Assembly: GCF_000265205.3 (NCBI RefSeq)
Contig: NC_018000.1
Coordinates: 3,844,001-3,908,000 of the forward strand
Direction: 5' to 3'
Source of the DNA: Sinorhizobium fredii USDA 257
GTDB taxonomy: Bacteria > Pseudomonadota > Alphaproteobacteria > Rhizobiales > Rhizobiaceae
Length of the DNA stretch: 64,000 nt
Positions 61,493-64,000 of the stretch are shown piece after piece (position 1 is the stretch's first letter; every line of letters begins with the position of its first letter). A program made the translations under genes and the position numbers. The notes beneath the pieces were generated by a model. That model saw only the letters and a program-made list of their open reading frames with translations. It was not told where the DNA came from and did not search any database.

Positions 61493-64000
61493 ATGATATG
61501 CGTCTGGTCGCACCGCCCCCAATTCTTGCATCTGGGATTTTTTGTCGCAGCCTATGTTCTGGGCTGCGGTTTCGCTCAGTCGCTCGCAATCGTACCCGGA
61601 ACAGGTATTTCCATTTGGCCTCCAGGCGGGCTTTTCATGGCTACGCTTATCCTCGCTTCCAGGCACAGCTGGCCGTGGTGGGTGCTGGGAGGCCTTCTGG
61701 CGGAACTGTTTAGCAATTTCCTGTGGTTCCATAGTCCGTTTCCTGCCGCCGTCCTGATCTATGCCGGCAACGCTCTTGAAGCGGTGGTTGGCGCGTGGCT
61801 CGTGAACCGAGCTTGCAAGCACCCGGTTCGGCTGGAAACCTTGCAGGAGGTTCTCGCATTCGTCGTACTGGCGGCTGGAATTGCCCCGGTCGTAAGCGCG
61901 ACGGTGGGAAGCGCGACACTTGCGTGGTTTGGCATACAATCGCAATCCTTCACAACTGCCTGGCCTCTTTGGTGGATCGGAGACGCAACCGGAGTCTTGA
62001 TCGTGGCACCACTGGCGCTGGTCGTGTTGCAGAACTGGCGCGGCAAGGCCCAGCTCTCGGCCGCGCAATGGATGGAAGCCTGTGTCCTGGGGCTGATCTT
62101 TCTTGGTGTCGCTGCCCTTTCCTTGAGCGGTTTCTTGCCCTTCGTCTACATAACCATGCCGCCTCTTCTTTGGGCCGCAGTCCGCTTTGAGTTCAAAGGC
62201 GCCGCCGTCGCCTTGATCCTCCTCGCTGTGATCACAGCGGTATTCACGATATCAGGCTCCAGCGAATTTGCCGGCGATACTGAGTCCCAGAGGCATAAGC
62301 ACTTTATGCTGCAGCTGTTTCTGGCCGTCTCGGCATTTTCGGCGCTCATCGTGGCCGCCATATCCCGGCAGCATCAGCTGGCGGTGCTCACATTGCGCCA
62401 AAGCGTGGAGGCGTTGCGCGACGGGAAGCGTGAATTGTCGCAGCTCGTGGATATGGTTCCGAGCCTGCTCTGGCGGTTGAGTCCGGAGGGCGAGCCGACC
62501 TTCTTCAACCAGCGCCTGATAAATTTTCTCGGCCTGGACATGGCAGATGCAGACAAGCCGGGCATGAGCCGGCTGGCGGCCATCATAGAAGCCGCCGTCC
62601 ATCCCGATGATGCGGCCAGCCTTAGGGAAGCGCTCAACCATTCTTTCGTCACCGGCGAGCGCTTCTCCAAGACGTATCGCTTGCGGCGTGCGGATGGCGT
62701 CTACCGCTGGGTGGAAGGCAGCGCGGAGCCGCTGCGCGACGAGAGCGGGCGCATCCTCCAATGGTACGGCCTCTCGCATGACATCGACGATCAGCTGCGT
62801 GTCGAGGAGGCGCTACGACGCAGCGAGCGGCAGCTTCAGCAACTCATTGACACAGTGCCAGTGCAGATTTGGTGCGTAACGCCCGGGGGCGAGCCCGCAT
62901 ACATCAACAAGACCATGATGGATTATATCGGCCTGAAGCTGGAGGATTTTGATGCCCAGCAAGGATTAGCCGGAGCAATTCAGACCATCGTCCATCCTGA
63001 CGACAGGATCCCTTTGCAGCGCGCCCTAACCCACTCCTTCAGCACGGGTGAAGCGTTTGAGTTGAAATTTCGCAACCGCCGACGGGATGGTTCATACCGC
63101 TGGACAGAGGGGCGTGCGGATCCGCTCCGCGATGGGAGTGGCCGCATCATCCGGTGGTACGGCGCCAACGTCGATATCCACGATTTTGTGACTTCTCAGG
63201 AAGCGCTGCGCGAGAGAGAACGCTCCCTATGGGAGCTCGTTGAAACGCTACCGGTAATGATCGATTGCGCTGCGCCGGACGGCGAGCCGTTATATCGCAG
63301 CCGACAGCTCCGGGAATTTCTCGGGTATGAGCTTGAAGAATTGGACGGAACCGGGAAGTCTCGCTTGGCCGGCACACTCGATGCCGGTGTTCATCCCGAC
63401 GACGTGGCGGGTGTCAAAGAGAGATATGCCCATTCGCTATCCACCGGCGAGCCGTATGCTCGGAAGCACCGTCTGCGGCGCTTCGATGGCGAATATCGCT
63501 GGGTCGATACGCGCGCCGCGGCGATGCGCAACGCCGAAGGCGCCATCGTGCAGTGGAACGTCACCTGCCTGGACATTGATGGTGAGGTTCGGGCGCAGGA
63601 AGAGCTGCGTCTGGCGCAAGAGAACCTGGCACGTGCGAGCCAGGCGGCGAGCCTTGCTGAGCTTTCGGCTTCTATCGCGCATGAGGTGAACCAGCCTCTA
63701 GCGGCCGTCGTGGCGAACTCGCACGCCTGCCAGCGCTGGCTCACGGCCGAACCGCCAAATCTAGTGCGCGCGCAAAAGACGGTGGAGCGCATCATTCGTG
63801 ACGCAAACGCCGCCGCCGCCGTCGTGAGCCGCATCCGCGCCTTGTTCAAGCAATCGGTCGAGACGAGGCATGCCACGGCACTGGACAGCGTCATCGCGGA
63901 GGCGCGTGACCTGACCGCTGAGGAGGCGGCGCGGCGGCGCGTCCGTATGGACGTTGATGTCGACAGCAACCTTCCGCCTGTTGCGCTCGATCGCGTCCAA
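61493..64000 (+). CDS. MASE1-PAS-PAS-PAS sensor histidine kinase (partial, runs off window)
   Basis: The frame is open from ATG 61493 (GGAGAAG five bases upstream) to the window end, 836 codons, with no stop. Residues 1 to about 290 form a multi-helix MASE1 sensor domain (ISIWPPGGLFMATLILA, YAGNALEAVVGAWLV). Three PAS domains start near residues 315 (VDMVPSLLWRLSPEG), 447 (IDTVPVQIWCVTPGG) and 578 (VETLPVMIDCAAPDG), each ending in a YRW..G PAC segment. The HisKA domain has SIAHEVNQPLAAVVANSHAC with the phosphorylated His at residue 730. The ATPase domain lies beyond the window. The partner regulator is not visible. Confidence 0.93.
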   Translation, partial: MICVWSHRPQFLHLGFFVAAYVLGCGFAQSLAIVPGTGISIWPPGGLFMATLILASRHSWPWWVLGGLLAELFSNFLWFHSPFPAAVLIYAGNALEAVVGAWLVNRACKHPVRLETLQEVLAFVVLAAGIAPVVSATVGSATLAWFGIQSQSFTTAWPLWWIGDATGVLIVAPLALVVLQNWRGKAQLSAAQWMEACVLGLIFLGVAALSLSGFLPFVYITMPPLLWAAVRFEFKGAAVALILLAVITAVFTISGSSEFAGDTESQRHKHFMLQLFLAVSAFSALIVAAISRQHQLAVLTLRQSVEALRDGKRELSQLVDMVPSLLWRLSPEGEPTFFNQRLINFLGLDMADADKPGMSRLAAIIEAAVHPDDAASLREALNHSFVTGERFSKTYRLRRADGVYRWVEGSAEPLRDESGRILQWYGLSHDIDDQLRVEEALRRSERQLQQLIDTVPVQIWCVTPGGEPAYINKTMMDYIGLKLEDFDAQQGLAGAIQTIVHPDDRIPLQRALTHSFSTGEAFELKFRNRRRDGSYRWTEGRADPLRDGSGRIIRWYGANVDIHDFVTSQEALRERERSLWELVETLPVMIDCAAPDGEPLYRSRQLREFLGYELEELDGTGKSRLAGTLDAGVHPDDVAGVKERYAHSLSTGEPYARKHRLRRFDGEYRWVDTRAAAMRNAEGAIVQWNVTCLDIDGEVRAQEELRLAQENLARASQAASLAELSASIAHEVNQPLAAVVANSHACQRWLTAEPPNLVRAQKTVERIIRDANAAAAVVSRIRALFKQSVETRHATALDSVIAEARDLTAEEAARRRVRMDVDVDSNLPPVALDRVQ

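Overview
The window looks like an alphaproteobacterial chromosome of the Rhizobiaceae, most likely Sinorhizobium/Ensifer. The evidence is the high GC content, the order recG-sdhE-mfd and glnB-glnA next to nnr and gpt, rhizobial-type families (IalB, DUF930, DUF1203, HlyU), and a composite palindromic repeat that I remember as common in Sinorhizobium genomes. No database search was possible. Species-level placement is inference.

Region 1 (1-16.6 kb) is a core housekeeping block: the tail of a possible DUF502 membrane protein, recG (-), sdhE and mfd (+, start/stop overlap), a FrnE/DsbA-like thioredoxin-fold protein, a YejA-like peptide-binding protein, an IalB-type secreted protein, hspQ, and the nitrogen operon glnB-glnA (-) behind a well-formed sigma-54 promoter. 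Next come nnr, gpt, a GST gene bracketed by two inverted copies of a ~48-bp palindromic repeat, and a CinA-type gene.

Region 2 (16.6-20.1 kb) holds four small genes, an intact IS256-family element and a tRNA-Leu(UAA). Region 3 (20.1-33 kb) is core metabolism again: ilvA, a HlyU-like gene, a Tat-exported CpdB-type nucleotidase, a membrane diguanylate cyclase, an AldR-like regulator with divergent ald, and a tightly packed (-) operon cysK-alaX-sseA-GNAT, then an SDR.

Region 4 (33-41.5 kb) shows decay and mobility: an SMR pair whose MdtJ-like half is frameshifted, a DUF930 gene with several frame breaks, a Pcm-like methyltransferase, an ABC exporter, a frameshifted methyltransferase, a GNAT and an intact IS1182-family element. 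Region 5 (41.5-59 kb) is an accessory mosaic of small redox, hydrolase and detoxification-type enzymes with LysR/AraC regulators: an FAD oxidoreductase, two alpha/beta hydrolases, two secreted cupins, an NmrA-like protein, two closely related metallo-beta-lactamase-fold hydrolases about 11 kb apart, SDRs, a carboxymuconolactone decarboxylase-like protein, and an L,D-transpeptidase coupled to an OmpA/Pal-like lipoprotein. Several genes here are broken (LysR, SDR), and fragments of AraC, a PQQ-type dehydrogenase, an SDR and a transposase remain. Region 6 (59-64 kb) has a protein made of two fused copies of the same unit, a DUF900 lipoprotein hydrolase, and a MASE1-PAS-PAS-PAS histidine kinase that runs off the window end.

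I saw no rRNA genes, no CRISPR array and no complete prophage. No single novel system stands out. The most unusual material is the gene-decay and duplication record in regions 4-6.
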